Source: SAR86 cluster bacterium (GTDB lineage: Bacteria; Pseudomonadota; Gammaproteobacteria; Magnimaribacterales; Magnimaribacteraceae). From it: DNA of 64,000 nucleotides. Both the position numbers and the translations under genes were made by a program. The stretch spans positions 1-64,000 of the forward strand of contig JAQWNM010000001.1 of the NCBI GenBank assembly GCA_029268615.1. Reading direction: 5' to 3'. Below the pieces are notes generated by a model, which was not told the DNA's origin, did no database searches, and worked only from the letters and a program-made list of their open reading frames with translations. This document shows positions 1-8,171 of the stretch, in pieces. Each line of letters begins with the position of its first letter. The stretch's first letter is position 1.

Positions 1-134
1 GTTGTAGATGTATGATATTAATATATAGAGGGTGGCATGGTCGTTCCTGCCCCGTACCCACAGACATGAAACTTCACGACCTCATAAAAGAAAAGTGGGA
101 AGATTTAAGAGAGCAAATAATAATGAAGAGATGA
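1..134 (+). CDS. possible C-terminal tail of a gene cut by the window edge
   Basis: One plus-strand frame is open from the window edge to a TGA at 132-134, giving about 44 residues that end in a charged, helix-like stretch (KLHDLIKEKWEDLREQ). I recognise no family in it. It lies beyond the 3' end of tRNA-Pro, a place where integrated elements often begin, but no recombinase motif is visible. A short minus-strand frame (start at 67, open to the edge) competes with it and looks less protein-like. The call is weak because most of any such gene lies outside the window. Confidence 0.22.
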   Translation, partial: CRCMILIYRGWHGRSCPVPTDMKLHDLIKEKWEDLREQIIMKR

Positions 135-163
135 ACTAAAAAAAGTTCACAATAGGTTCACAA
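132..163. repeat. small inverted repeat plus 8-bp direct repeat beside tRNA-Pro
   Basis: TGAACT, six A and AGTTCA (132-149) form a perfect 6-bp inverted repeat that begins on the stop codon of the left-edge frame. It overlaps a direct repeat, GTTCACAA-TAG-GTTCACAA (145-163), with an 11-bp period, about one helical turn. No function is known. It could be a weak terminator or a protein-binding site. The rest of 164-210 shows only AT-rich sequence. Confidence 0.4.
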
Positions 164-210
164 AATGAATTTCTTTCAATATCTCAATCTCCTGAAATCC
201 TTTAATATAT

Positions 211-287
211 TGGTCGGGACGGCAGGATTTGAACCTGCGACCACTTGACCCCCAGTCAAGTACGCTACCAGGCTGCGCTACGCCCCG
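211..287 (-). tRNA. tRNA-Pro (GGG)
   Basis: The minus strand folds as a full cloverleaf: 7-bp acceptor CGGGGCG/CGTCCCG, anticodon stem CTTGA/TCAAG with loop CTGGGGG (anticodon GGG, proline), and T loop TTCAAAT. The 3' CCA is encoded (TGG at 211-213). It lies 5 bases beyond the stop of the MerR gene on the same strand, so it may be processed from the end of the long thrS-to-merR transcript. The same gene order occurs in Pseudomonas. Confidence 0.95.
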
Positions 288-292
288 TTTTA

Positions 293-622
293 TTATTTTA
301 AAATCTTAAGAATTTCTTCTAGATCTTCTAGTATTTTATTATCTTCAGAATGGTCTATGGTGTTATTTTTAGCATTAAGAGCAACTTTTGCTCCTGCCAC
401 AGTTAACTTATTCTCATACAAAAGAGACTTAATTTTAAAAACTAATTCAATATCTTGTTTAGTGTAATATCTTCTATTTCCCTTTCTTGTTTCTGGATTA
501 AGGCCTTCAAACTCTTTTTCCCAAAATCTAAGAGTATGTGCTTTTATCCCTACTAGTTTTGAGACTTCACTTATCTGAAAAAATTTTTTTTCAGAAACAT
601 GAGTTAATTGAAAATCAGACAT
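293..622 (-). CDS. MerR-family transcriptional regulator (downstream of ihfA)
   Basis: Short MerR-type DNA-binding protein of 109 residues. The N-terminal winged helix-turn-helix carries the family pattern: [25 protein letters not shown] near residues 14-38, then the [10 protein letters not shown] wing. The C-terminal part is a short helix with no effector-binding domain, so any ligand is unknown. A TTG three bases upstream also keeps the frame, but the ATG at 622 is the better start. It overlaps the ihfA stop by 8 bases, implying translational coupling. A small MerR gene between ihfA and tRNA-Pro is conserved in gammaproteobacteria and its targets are unknown to me. Confidence 0.88.
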   Translation of the reverse strand: MSDFQLTHVSEKKFFQISEVSKLVGIKAHTLRFWEKEFEGLNPETRKGNRRYYTKQDIELVFKIKSLLYENKLTVAGAKVALNAKNNTIDHSEDNKILEDLEEILKILK

Positions 623-911
623 CAACTTCTTGAAGATAATTCTTTAACTTCTTTCCTGCACGAAAAGAAACCACCTTTCTTTGACTTATGATTGCTTCTT
701 TACCTGTTTTAGGATTTCTACCGATTCTCTCTTTCTTATGTAAGATATCAAAATTTCCAAAACCAGCCAATTTTACAGACTCCCCTTTAGATAATGAAAT
801 CAAAATTTCATCGAAGAAATTTTCTACTAACTCTTTTGCCTCTGTCTTATTTATACCTACTGACTCGTGTAAATAATCTACAACATCTGCTTTCGTTAAT
901 GTCTTATTCAT
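615..911 (-). CDS. ihfA: integration host factor subunit alpha
   Basis: IHF alpha, 98 residues, the normal length. It pairs with IhfB to bend DNA sharply at promoters, recombination sites and origins. The sequence shows the two N-terminal helices, the EGES/VKLAGFGNF core (about 42-54) and the arm with the intercalating proline in GRNPKTGKEA (about 64-73), followed by VSFRAGKKLK. The ATG directly follows the pheT stop, as in other gammaproteobacteria where ihfA is the distal gene of the pheST operon. The partner ihfB is at 50124-50402. Confidence 0.97.
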   Translation of the reverse strand: MNKTLTKADVVDYLHESVGINKTEAKELVENFFDEILISLSKGESVKLAGFGNFDILHKKERIGRNPKTGKEAIISQRKVVSFRAGKKLKNYLQEVDV

Positions 912-2951
912 TTATTTTCTAATCTGCCATGTCTTGGTTTCACTTGATTTGATTATCTTTTCTATGACCTTATCCACTTCCGCATCATTTAGTGTACCTT
1001 TATTGGAACTTAATGTGAGAGCAAAACTTATACTCTTCTTCCCTGCCTCTATAGAAGTTCCTTCGTAAACATCAAATATACTTATCTCAATATTATATTT
1101 TAAAGAGCAATCTTTCATAAGTTCCAATAGTTCTTCGCTTTCTGTTTCCTTATCAACCACGAATGAAAGATCTCTCTGAGAGACTGGATATTTAGCAAAA
1201 TCCTTATAATTTATATTTAAATCATGAGAAAAATATTTTGTCTCTATTTGAAAGAAGATTACTTCATCTTTTATACTAAGTTTGCTTGAGACTTGAGGAC
1301 TGAGATGGCCTAAATATCCAATCTTCTTAGATGGTTTAGACTTAAGATGAATAGAGGCTGTCTTTCCTGGATGGAGACCTACTATCTTTTCTTTTTTAAA
1401 GATCACTTCTTGATTTATTATTTTAAAGATATTCTCTACTTCTCCCTTTAACTCAAAGAAATCAATTTCTATGCAGTCCTGATTCCACTGCATTTTCCTT
1501 AAGGTGCCTCCTATTAGACCTCCTAGTACATTCTGTTGATTCAATTGGCTTTTCAACCCTTTATTAAATACAGACCCTACTTCAAAGATTCTAATAATCT
1601 CTTGCCCTCTATTTTTATTAAATAAAAAAGTATCTACTAGATTTGTTAATAGAGAAGGTCTCATAATTGACATCGTTTCAGATATCGGATTTTCTAAAAC
1701 ATATTTCTTTTTTATCTCTTCTAATAAAACTGCTTTCTTTGGATCAATAAATGAGTAAGTTATTACTTCTGAGAAACCCTTGTAAACGAGGTACTTTCTA
1801 ATATCCTTCAAAGGATTATTTGCTTCCTTATGAACAGATATAGGCATTAAAGATTGATTTGATATCTTATCAAAGCCTTTTAATCTAGCTAATTCCTCTA
1901 CTAGATCAGCAGAAATCTCGAGATCAAAACGCCAAGAAGGAGGGGTCAGTTTAAAATTCTTTGAATCAGATATAAGTTTACATCCTATGTCAGTTAAAGA
2001 TTTCTTAGCTTCTCTTTTGGAAATATTAGTTCCTAAAAAATTGTTAGCCTCCTCTAAATTAATAGATATATTTTTAACTTTAGGAATGCTAGTTGTTTTA
2101 ATTTCTTTCTGAATTGGGCCTAAAGTCCCCCCTAGATTCATTTGTATTAGGTTACTGGCTCTCTCAATTGCATACTGCTGCAATCTAAAATCGACGCCTC
2201 TTTCAAATCTCATAGAGGCATCAGTTTGAATACCATACCTTCTAGCTCTACCTCTTATAAATTCAGGTTTAAAGAAAGCACTTTCCAAGAAACATGATGT
2301 TGTTGTTGAATCCACACAAGTTCTCAACCCTCCCATAATTCCTGCTAAAGCTATTGGACCCTCTTGATCAGCTATAATTAAACAATCTTTGGACAATGCT
2401 ATTTCATGCTCATCTAGTAAAACTATTTTTTCTCCATTTCGTGCAAATCTAACTGCTATGTCTCCTACTAATTTTTCTTCATCAAAAGCATGAAGAGGTT
2501 GCCCTGTTTCAAACAATATATAGTTTGTTATATCAACAATGGGGTCTATCAACCTTACTCCATTTAATTCAAGTCTTTCTTGGATGATGCCCTTAGAATT
2601 TTTAGTATTATTAAGCTCTTTCAACGATCTTCCAACATAAATTGGCGCTTCAGAAATTACATTTATCTTCCTTACAGGTTTAAAACTTGGTTTTATGTTT
2701 TCAATGAGAGGATCATTAAATTTAATATTATTAATGATTGATAATTCTCTAGCTATTCCTCTAACACTGAAACAATCTCCTCTATTAGGCGTTAAATCTA
2801 GTTTAATAATATAATCTTCACCTCGATCCTGACTTTTAATTGGTTTGTATTCATCTACTTCTAAACCGGCCATTGTAAGTTGATCACACATCTCACTAGC
2901 CGAAATATTCAGAGTGATAAATTCATTAAGCCAATTTGTGTTAAATTGCAT
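912..2951 (-). CDS. pheT: phenylalanine-tRNA ligase beta subunit, lacking the B2 OB-fold domain
   Basis: Beta subunit of the heterotetrameric class II phenylalanyl-tRNA synthetase, 679 residues against about 795 in E. coli. The deficit is one internal block: the B1 start WLNEFITL...MAGLEVDE (to about 34) is followed after a few residues by IKLDLTPNRGDCFSVRGIAREL (about 49-70), so the roughly 105-residue EMAP/tRNA-binding OB-fold (B2) is absent. B3/B4 with the editing site, B5, the catalytic-like core and the C-terminal anticodon-binding B8 domain (KYPVSQRDLSFVV onward) remain. The frame is intact and collinear, so it looks functional. Seven bases separate it from pheS. Confidence 0.96.
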   Translation of the reverse strand: MQFNTNWLNEFITLNISASEMCDQLTMAGLEVDEYKPIKSQDRGEDYIIKLDLTPNRGDCFSVRGIARELSIINNIKFNDPLIENIKPSFKPVRKINVISEAPIYVGRSLKELNNTKNSKGIIQERLELNGVRLIDPIVDITNYILFETGQPLHAFDEEKLVGDIAVRFARNGEKIVLLDEHEIALSKDCLIIADQEGPIALAGIMGGLRTCVDSTTTSCFLESAFFKPEFIRGRARRYGIQTDASMRFERGVDFRLQQYAIERASNLIQMNLGGTLGPIQKEIKTTSIPKVKNISINLEEANNFLGTNISKREAKKSLTDIGCKLISDSKNFKLTPPSWRFDLEISADLVEELARLKGFDKISNQSLMPISVHKEANNPLKDIRKYLVYKGFSEVITYSFIDPKKAVLLEEIKKKYVLENPISETMSIMRPSLLTNLVDTFLFNKNRGQEIIRIFEVGSVFNKGLKSQLNQQNVLGGLIGGTLRKMQWNQDCIEIDFFELKGEVENIFKIINQEVIFKKEKIVGLHPGKTASIHLKSKPSKKIGYLGHLSPQVSSKLSIKDEVIFFQIETKYFSHDLNINYKDFAKYPVSQRDLSFVVDKETESEELLELMKDCSLKYNIEISIFDVYEGTSIEAGKKSISFALTLSSNKGTLNDAEVDKVIEKIIKSSETKTWQIRK

Positions 2952-2958
2952 GATTTAC

Positions 2959-3948
2959 TTAAAATTGTTTTAAGAATCTAAAGTCATTGTCAAAAAATGT
3001 TCTTAGATCATCAATCCCATATTTCAGCATAGCCATTCTTTCGGGTCCCATCCCAAAAGCAAAAGCTGTGTGATGATTAGGATTAATTCCACAATTTCTT
3101 AAGACTCTAGGATGCACCATCCCGCAACCCATTACTTCGAGCCAACCACTCTTCCATTTTATATCTACTTCTGCAGAAGGCTCAGTAAATGGAAAGTATG
3201 AAGGTCTAAACCTTATATCCACATCAGAACCAAAATAATCTTCTAAAAAATCTTTAATTAACCCTTTAAGTATTGCAAAAGATGCACCCTTTTCTATAAC
3301 AAGACCTTCAATTTGATGAAACATGGGTGTATGGGTTATGTCCGAATCCTTTCTGTAAACTCTTCCAGGGCATATAATTCTTAAAGGGGGATCCTTCTTT
3401 TCCATAGCTCTTATTTGAACTGGTGAAGTATGAGTCCTCAATAAAGATCCATCGTTTAAATAGAAAGTATCATGCATGTCCTTTGCAGGATGATCTGATG
3501 GTACATTCAAAGCTTCAAAATTATAGTAATCCGATTCTATTTCCGGGCCAGACTCTATTTCAAAACCTAGGGCTAAAAAGAAACTACTGATACGATCAAT
3601 TGTTAAAGTAATAGGATGTTCAGACCCAATATCTCTATAACCTCCTGGTAAACTAATATCTAAACTCTCCTCTTGTAATTTAGACTCTAGAATTTTTTGA
3701 GTTAATGACTCCTTGTTAAAAATATAAATTTCCTGGATATCTTTTTTAGCTTTGTTAAGTAAAATACCTATTTCTTTCCTATCTTCTTTATCCAAAGAAG
3801 ATAGGGATTTAAGTGCATTATTAAGAGCACCTTTTTTACCTAAAAATAACTTTTGATTCTTTTCTAGAGCATCTAAAGTTTCTGATGAAGTGAGAAGACT
3901 TCTTGCGTCGCCTAGAAGTTTACTAATTGAGGAAGAGTCTAAATTCAT
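2959..3948 (-). CDS. pheS: phenylalanine-tRNA ligase alpha subunit
   Basis: Catalytic alpha subunit of PheRS, 329 residues (E. coli 327). An N-terminal helical hairpin of about 85 residues is followed by the class II core. Motif 2 is visible around LLRTHTSPVQIRAM and RVYRKDSDITH, the Phe-binding FHQIEGLVIE follows, and motif 3 is FAFGMGPERMAML near the C-terminus. It joins PheT to charge tRNA-Phe. The 56-base gap upstream contains no ATG-initiated Phe-rich leader, so the pheM attenuation of E. coli is not evident here. Confidence 0.97.
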   Translation of the reverse strand: MNLDSSSISKLLGDARSLLTSSETLDALEKNQKLFLGKKGALNNALKSLSSLDKEDRKEIGILLNKAKKDIQEIYIFNKESLTQKILESKLQEESLDISLPGGYRDIGSEHPITLTIDRISSFFLALGFEIESGPEIESDYYNFEALNVPSDHPAKDMHDTFYLNDGSLLRTHTSPVQIRAMEKKDPPLRIICPGRVYRKDSDITHTPMFHQIEGLVIEKGASFAILKGLIKDFLEDYFGSDVDIRFRPSYFPFTEPSAEVDIKWKSGWLEVMGCGMVHPRVLRNCGINPNHHTAFAFGMGPERMAMLKYGIDDLRTFFDNDFRFLKQF

Positions 3949-4004
3949 AAAAAGATTTTTAACTTATTATAGAATTAAAATTCTTTATCTAAAAGTTTTG
4001 GAAA

Positions 4005-4364
4005 TTATGCTGCTATAGAAGTTTTTACCTGATTAACTAAAGATCTAAACGCTTCTTTATCATTTACTGCCAAATTTGCTAACACTTTTCTATCAAGAGA
4101 AATATTAGCCTTCTTGAGTCCTGCAATAAAATTACTATAAGAAATACCTTCCTCTCTAACAGCTGCATTTATCCTGACAATCCAAAGTGATCTGAATGTC
4201 CTTTTTTTAACCCTTCTATCTCTGTAGGCATACTGACCAGCTTTCATAACTGCTTGTTTAGCAACTTTATATGTCTTACTTCTTGAACCTCTATATCCTT
4301 TAGCTAGCTTTAATACTTTTTTGTGCCTATTTCTAGCTTGGACACTCTTTTTTACTCTCGCCAT
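4005..4364 (-). CDS. rplT: 50S ribosomal protein L20
   Basis: L20, 119 residues, full length. The basic N-terminal extension ([19 protein letters not shown]) and the [28 protein letters not shown] block are characteristic, as is the C-terminal globular part with [16 protein letters not shown]. It binds 23S rRNA early in 50S assembly and in enterics also represses rpmI-rplT translation. It lies 17 bases after rpmI in the infC-rpmI-rplT order. Confidence 0.98.
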   Translation of the reverse strand: MARVKKSVQARNRHKKVLKLAKGYRGSRSKTYKVAKQAVMKAGQYAYRDRRVKKRTFRSLWIVRINAAVREEGISYSNFIAGLKKANISLDRKVLANLAVNDKEAFRSLVNQVKTSIAA

Positions 4365-4381
4365 AATATTATTTAATATTT

Positions 4382-4579
4382 TTATGATTTAGTTCTTAAC
4401 ATTCTTCCTACAAGTCTTTCATCAGACTTATTGACACTTAAAGTTCCCCTCAATTGCCTTTTCCTTTTTGTCGTCATCTTAGTGAGGATATGGCTTTTAT
4501 AGGCTTTCTTTCTTTTCAAACCGCTTCCAGTAGATTTAAATCTTTTGGTAGCACCGCTGTGTATTTTTACTTTTGGCAT
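4382..4579 (-). CDS. rpmI: 50S ribosomal protein L35
   Basis: L35, 65 residues, a small basic protein of the large ribosomal subunit. The diagnostic [20 protein letters not shown] start and the [16 protein letters not shown] block are present. The ATG is two bases after the infC stop, indicating coupling with infC. The pair with L20 is the usual arrangement. Confidence 0.97.
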   Translation of the reverse strand: MPKVKIHSGATKRFKSTGSGLKRKKAYKSHILTKMTTKRKRQLRGTLSVNKSDERLVGRMLRTKS

Positions 4580-4581
4580 AA

Positions 4582-5124
4582 TTATTTCTTATTAGGAACC
4601 ATTAACATTATCAACTGCCTACCTTCTAAAGTAGGAAATTGCTCAACTTTTGCACATTCTGCTAAATCTAGTTCAACCCTTTTTAATAAATCCATTCCTA
4701 TATTTTGGTGTCTCATTTCTCTACCTCTGAATCTCAAAGAAATTTTAGCCTTATCACCGTTTTCTATAAAAGATTTAATCTTATTAACTTTTATCTGATA
4801 ATCATTTTGTTCTGTAACCGGCCTAAACTTGATTTCCTTTACTTGAACTTTCTTTTGTTTTTTCTTAGAAGCTGCCTTTTGTTTTTTTGCATCAAAAATA
4901 TGCTTCCCATGGTCCATCAGTCTGCAGACCAAAGGCTCTCCATCTTTTGCCATTTGAACAATATCTAGGGACTCTTTTTTAGCCATCTCTAAAGCTTCCT
5001 CTAAGAACATAACCCCAACTTGGTCTCCATTCTCAGCAATAAGCCTTACTTTTTCTGCTTTAATCTCTAAATTTATAGGAAGTCTTTTTACTGAGGACTT
5101 CTTCCACGAATTTTTTGCTGCTAT
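4582..5124 (-). CDS. infC: translation initiation factor IF-3, probable AUA start
   Basis: IF3 keeps the 30S subunit free and checks the start codon and initiator tRNA. Starting at the first ATG (5010) would give 142 residues and miss half of the N-terminal domain. The frame continues upstream with typical IF3 sequence ([16 protein letters not shown], then GDQVGVM) to an in-frame TAG at 5134-5136. The only start-like codon with a good ribosome site is ATA at 5122-5124, six bases after AGGAG, giving 180 residues, the E. coli length. Non-AUG starts on infC are known (AUU in enterics) and allow IF3 autoregulation. C-terminal domain: [18 protein letters not shown] and the [13 protein letters not shown] block. 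Confidence 0.93.
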   Translation of the reverse strand: MAAKNSWKKSSVKRLPINLEIKAEKVRLIAENGDQVGVMFLEEALEMAKKESLDIVQMAKDGEPLVCRLMDHGKHIFDAKKQKAASKKKQKKVQVKEIKFRPVTEQNDYQIKVNKIKSFIENGDKAKISLRFRGREMRHQNIGMDLLKRVELDLAECAKVEQFPTLEGRQLIMLMVPNKK

Positions 5125-5130
5125 ATCTAT

Positions 5131-5135
5131 CTCCT
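5131..5135 (-). promoter_or_regulatory. ribosome binding site deciding the infC start
   Basis: AGGAG on the minus strand lies six bases before the ATA at 5122-5124 and just after the in-frame TAG (5134-5136 overlaps it). No ATG, GTG or TTG occurs in frame between the TAG and the conserved IF3 N-terminal residues, so this site selects the ATA. An earlier ATA at 5128-5130 touches the site and is too close. Confidence 0.75.
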
Positions 5136-5146
5136 ATTTAATTAAA

Positions 5147-7054
5147 CTAATTATACTCTTTTATCTCTTGTTTGAGATTGCTGACAAAATCACCTAAAGA
5201 GGACTCACCTAAATCTTCTCCTTTTCTATTTCTAATAGAAATAGTTTCATCTTTCATTTCTTTATCTCCAACTATCAAAAGAAAAGGTGTCTTTTTCATA
5301 GAGTGGTCGCGAATTTTATAAGCGATCTTCTCTTTCCTCAAGTCACTTTCGACCCTAAATCCACTTTTTCTTAAGAAATCACGTATTTTAAGGCTATATT
5401 CTGCATGTTTATCAGTAATATTTAAAATAATTAGTTGGGAAGGAGCAAGCCAAAGAGGTAAAGCTCCACCATAATGCTCTATTAAAATACCTATAAATCT
5501 TTCAAATGATCCTAAAATAGCTCTACGAATCATAACCGGTACTAACCTTTCACCATTTTCTCCGACGTACTTTGCTCCCAATTTTTCTGGAATTGAAAAA
5601 TCTAATTGAATTGTTCCGCACTGCCAAACTCTTCCAATGGAGTCTCTAAGATGGAATTCTATCTTTGGTCCATAAAATGCTCCTTCTCCAGGCAATAATT
5701 CCCAATTAAGTTCTTTTGAATCTAAAACTCCAGCCAGAGCTGATTCTGAGTTATCCCATACCTTGTCTGATCCTACCCTTTTTTCTGGACGGGAAGCCAT
5801 CTTCACCTGAATATCTTTAAAACCAAATTCATTATAAACTTCAAATACCATATCTATGCAACTTGAGACCTCTGAAGCTACTTGCTCATGTGAACAAAAT
5901 ATATGGGCATCATCTTGCACAAAACTTCTTACCCTCATTAAGCCATGAAGTGTTCCGGAAGGTTCATCTCTAGTACAAGATCCAAATTCACTTAATCTTA
6001 AAGGTAATTCTTTATAGCTTCTAAGACCATGATTAAATATCTGGACATGACCTGGGCAATTCATTGGTTTGATTGCATATTCTCTAGATTCAGATTCTGT
6101 TGTGAACATTCCCTGATCAAATTTTTCAGTATGGCCAGACTTTTTCCAAAGAGAGATATCTAAAATGGAAGGTGTATGTATTTCTTGGTAACCATATTTA
6201 ATCTGCTTTTTTCTCATAAAAGATTCAATTTCATTATAAAGAATTTTTCCTTGAGGATGCCAAAAAGGCATTCCTGGAGCTTCTTCTTGAAAATGAAATA
6301 AATTTAATTGCTTACCAAGTTTCCTATGATCTCTTTTTTCAGCTTCAGTAAGTTGAGTTAAATGCTCCTCTAACTCCTTTTTATTTGGCCAAGCTGTTCC
6401 ATATATTCTCTGGAGCATTTCTTTATTAGAATCTCCTCTCCAATATGCTCCTGCTACCTTAATTAACTTAAATGCTCTTAAATGTTTTGTATTAGTTACG
6501 TGAGGACCTCGGCACATATCTAAATACTCTTCATGATGATATAAGGCTATGATTTCATTCTCTGGAATCTCTGAAATTATTTGCAACTTGTAAGATTCCT
6601 CTCTTTTTTTAAAGACAGACTCTGCACTCTTCCTATCCACTATCTCTCTAATAACTGAATAATCTTTATTGGCAAGTACAGTCATTCTATCTTCAATAGA
6701 AACCAAGTCATCATCACTTAATGGTATATCTAATAAAACATCATAATAAAAACCATTTTCTATAGTAGGACCTATTGCAAGTTTTATTTGTGGATATAGT
6801 TGTTTTAAAGCATGGGCTAAAAGATGAGCACAAGAATGCCGAATCACTTCTATACCTTCTGGGTCTTTAGAAGTAATTATTTCAATAGAACAATCTTTAG
6901 AAATAATTTCTGAAGCATCAACCAACTTTCCATTTATTTTACCTGCAACTGTAGCTTTAGCTAATCCTGGACCAATTTCTAAAGCAATATCCTCAATAGA
7001 AAGAGGATCTTTAAACGATTTTATGGAGTTATCTGGGAGTGTTATTTGAATCAT
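5147..7054 (-). CDS. thrS: threonine-tRNA ligase
   Basis: ThrRS, 635 residues (E. coli 642). Domains in order: TGS (about 1-60), editing domain with the [10 protein letters not shown] and CRGPHV zinc-like motifs (about 73-190) that clears Ser-tRNA-Thr, class II core with the zinc cysteine in MNCPGH, motif 2 near [12 protein letters not shown] and the zinc histidine in DDAHIF, motif 3 [11 protein letters not shown], and the C-terminal anticodon-binding domain from about 535. It heads the translation operon, 22 bases before the infC ATA. The 74-base gap upstream has no obvious Shine-Dalgarno; thrS autoregulation by an mRNA operator is known in E. coli but I cannot confirm it here. Confidence 0.97.
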   Translation of the reverse strand: MIQITLPDNSIKSFKDPLSIEDIALEIGPGLAKATVAGKINGKLVDASEIISKDCSIEIITSKDPEGIEVIRHSCAHLLAHALKQLYPQIKLAIGPTIENGFYYDVLLDIPLSDDDLVSIEDRMTVLANKDYSVIREIVDRKSAESVFKKREESYKLQIISEIPENEIIALYHHEEYLDMCRGPHVTNTKHLRAFKLIKVAGAYWRGDSNKEMLQRIYGTAWPNKKELEEHLTQLTEAEKRDHRKLGKQLNLFHFQEEAPGMPFWHPQGKILYNEIESFMRKKQIKYGYQEIHTPSILDISLWKKSGHTEKFDQGMFTTESESREYAIKPMNCPGHVQIFNHGLRSYKELPLRLSEFGSCTRDEPSGTLHGLMRVRSFVQDDAHIFCSHEQVASEVSSCIDMVFEVYNEFGFKDIQVKMASRPEKRVGSDKVWDNSESALAGVLDSKELNWELLPGEGAFYGPKIEFHLRDSIGRVWQCGTIQLDFSIPEKLGAKYVGENGERLVPVMIRRAILGSFERFIGILIEHYGGALPLWLAPSQLIILNITDKHAEYSLKIRDFLRKSGFRVESDLRKEKIAYKIRDHSMKKTPFLLIVGDKEMKDETISIRNRKGEDLGESSLGDFVSNLKQEIKEYN

Positions 7055-7128
7055 AATCAGTGGTGGCCATTACTCTAGGACACTTGTAAGCTGAAGTTTA
7101 AGTATGTTTAACATGCAATGCAAGACAC

Positions 7129-7731
7129 TTATGGAGACAATAGAGTTTTTTTCCATCCATCAGTAGAAACAGTAAAGAGCTCTCTAGTATGAAGCCTATT
7201 AGGCTGATCTTGCCAAAATTCTATTCTAGAAGGCTTTATTAAAAAACCACCCCATTTCAAAGGTCTCTCTACCTCTGAACCTTTTAAATCATCTTTAAAT
7301 TCTTTTACTCTATTCTCAAGGGACAGATAACTCTCTATTTCTTCACTCTGATTTGAAACATAAGCAGAAATTCTTGATTCAATAGGTCGTGAATAAAAAT
7401 ATTCATCTGATTCTTTTTCTGACACCTTAGAACATAATCCTTCTACTCTTATAGCCTTATTCGTTCTAGCCCACCAAAAATTTACACTGGCACGACCATT
7501 ATCTATAATATTTTTTCCTTTCCTACTTGAATAATCTGTAAAGAAGACCAATCCTTGATCAGTTAAAGTCTTTAATAGCACCATTCTGGAAGATGGAAAT
7601 CCATATTTATCAACAGTAGCTATATTCATAGCATGCGGCAAAGGAACACCAGCATTAACAGCTTCAATAAGCCATGAATCAATTTTTTCTATTGGTTCAG
7701 AAGTTATATTGCTAGATGAGTAAAACTTCAT
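7129..7731 (-). CDS. pdxH: pyridoxamine 5'-phosphate oxidase
   Basis: FMN-dependent oxidase converting pyridoxine/pyridoxamine 5'-phosphate to pyridoxal 5'-phosphate, 200 residues. Family marks are PSSRMVLLKTL (FMN/PLP binding), FFTDYSSRKG, VNFWWARTNKAIRVEG, the YFYSRPIESRISAYVSNQS block and the C-terminal WQDQPNRLHTRELF, ending WKKTLLSP. The short N-terminus lacks the extra helix of the E. coli enzyme. Its ATG abuts the stop of the DoxX gene, so the two are probably co-transcribed. Confidence 0.95.
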   Translation of the reverse strand: MKFYSSSNITSEPIEKIDSWLIEAVNAGVPLPHAMNIATVDKYGFPSSRMVLLKTLTDQGLVFFTDYSSRKGKNIIDNGRASVNFWWARTNKAIRVEGLCSKVSEKESDEYFYSRPIESRISAYVSNQSEEIESYLSLENRVKEFKDDLKGSEVERPLKWGGFLIKPSRIEFWQDQPNRLHTRELFTVSTDGWKKTLLSP

Positions 7732-8166
7732 TTATTTCTGTGATACCCAGTAATCTAAACTTAAGAACCTACCTCCTCCTGAAAAGAATAATAAAAGAAG
7801 CATAGATAAGTAAGTAACCGATAATTCTATTCCATTATTTTCAAGAGACCATCCGTTCCCCCAAAGTACTATTATTTTGAAGCACATCAGTAAAATCATA
7901 GGAATAACTGCCCACCTAACAAATAACCCTACCAATAAAAGAGCAGCTCCACCTAATTCAATTCCTATAACTAAGAAAGAAAAAATATCTGGAAATAGAA
8001 CTCCTAAAGTTGAATAATATTTTGTTAACTCACCAATATTATTGTAGAAATCTGTACCTTCACTATAAAAAATAAAAAAAAGGTACAGTCTGAAAAAAAA
8101 AATAGCTAAAAAATCTACTCCTTGAAATTTTTTTAAAAAATTATTTATTGAAATAAAAATACTCAT
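7732..8166 (-). CDS. DoxX-family membrane protein
   Basis: Integral membrane protein of 144 residues with four predicted membrane segments (about 17-35, 58-80, 84-102, 115-131), the layout of the DoxX/DoxD family. Typical features are FFFRLYLFFIFYSEG in the first helix and the LVIGIELGGAALLLVGLFVRWAVIP segment. The family is linked in other bacteria to redox balance or terminal oxidases, but the role of this member is unknown. It is packed between the ketosynthase (5-base gap) and pdxH (no gap). Confidence 0.82.
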   Translation of the reverse strand: MSIFISINNFLKKFQGVDFLAIFFFRLYLFFIFYSEGTDFYNNIGELTKYYSTLGVLFPDIFSFLVIGIELGGAALLLVGLFVRWAVIPMILLMCFKIIVLWGNGWSLENNGIELSVTYLSMLLLLFFSGGGRFLSLDYWVSQK

Positions 8167-8171
8167 TTACT

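Noticed and set aside
45-60. TCCTGCC-like similarity to the tRNA-Pro 3' end at the left edge, as an att-site remnant
   Set aside because: The match is short with misaligned bases, too weak to call a duplicated tRNA end.
912-2951. PheT shortening as a frameshift or pseudogene
   Set aside because: The frame is unbroken and all other domains are collinear with the family, so an in-frame domain loss explains it better.
3949-4004. Possible pheM-like attenuator leader before pheS
   Set aside because: No ATG-initiated Phe-rich peptide and no terminator/antiterminator pair; only a small AGAATT/AATTCT palindrome.
4454-4968. Plus-strand open frames over rpmI and infC
   Set aside because: Antisense shadows of strongly conserved genes, without ribosome sites or recognisable protein features.
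7055-7128. tRNA-Thr-like operator in the thrS leader
   Set aside because: Short repeats (AAGTGTC twice) exist but I could not draw an anticodon-like domain with confidence.
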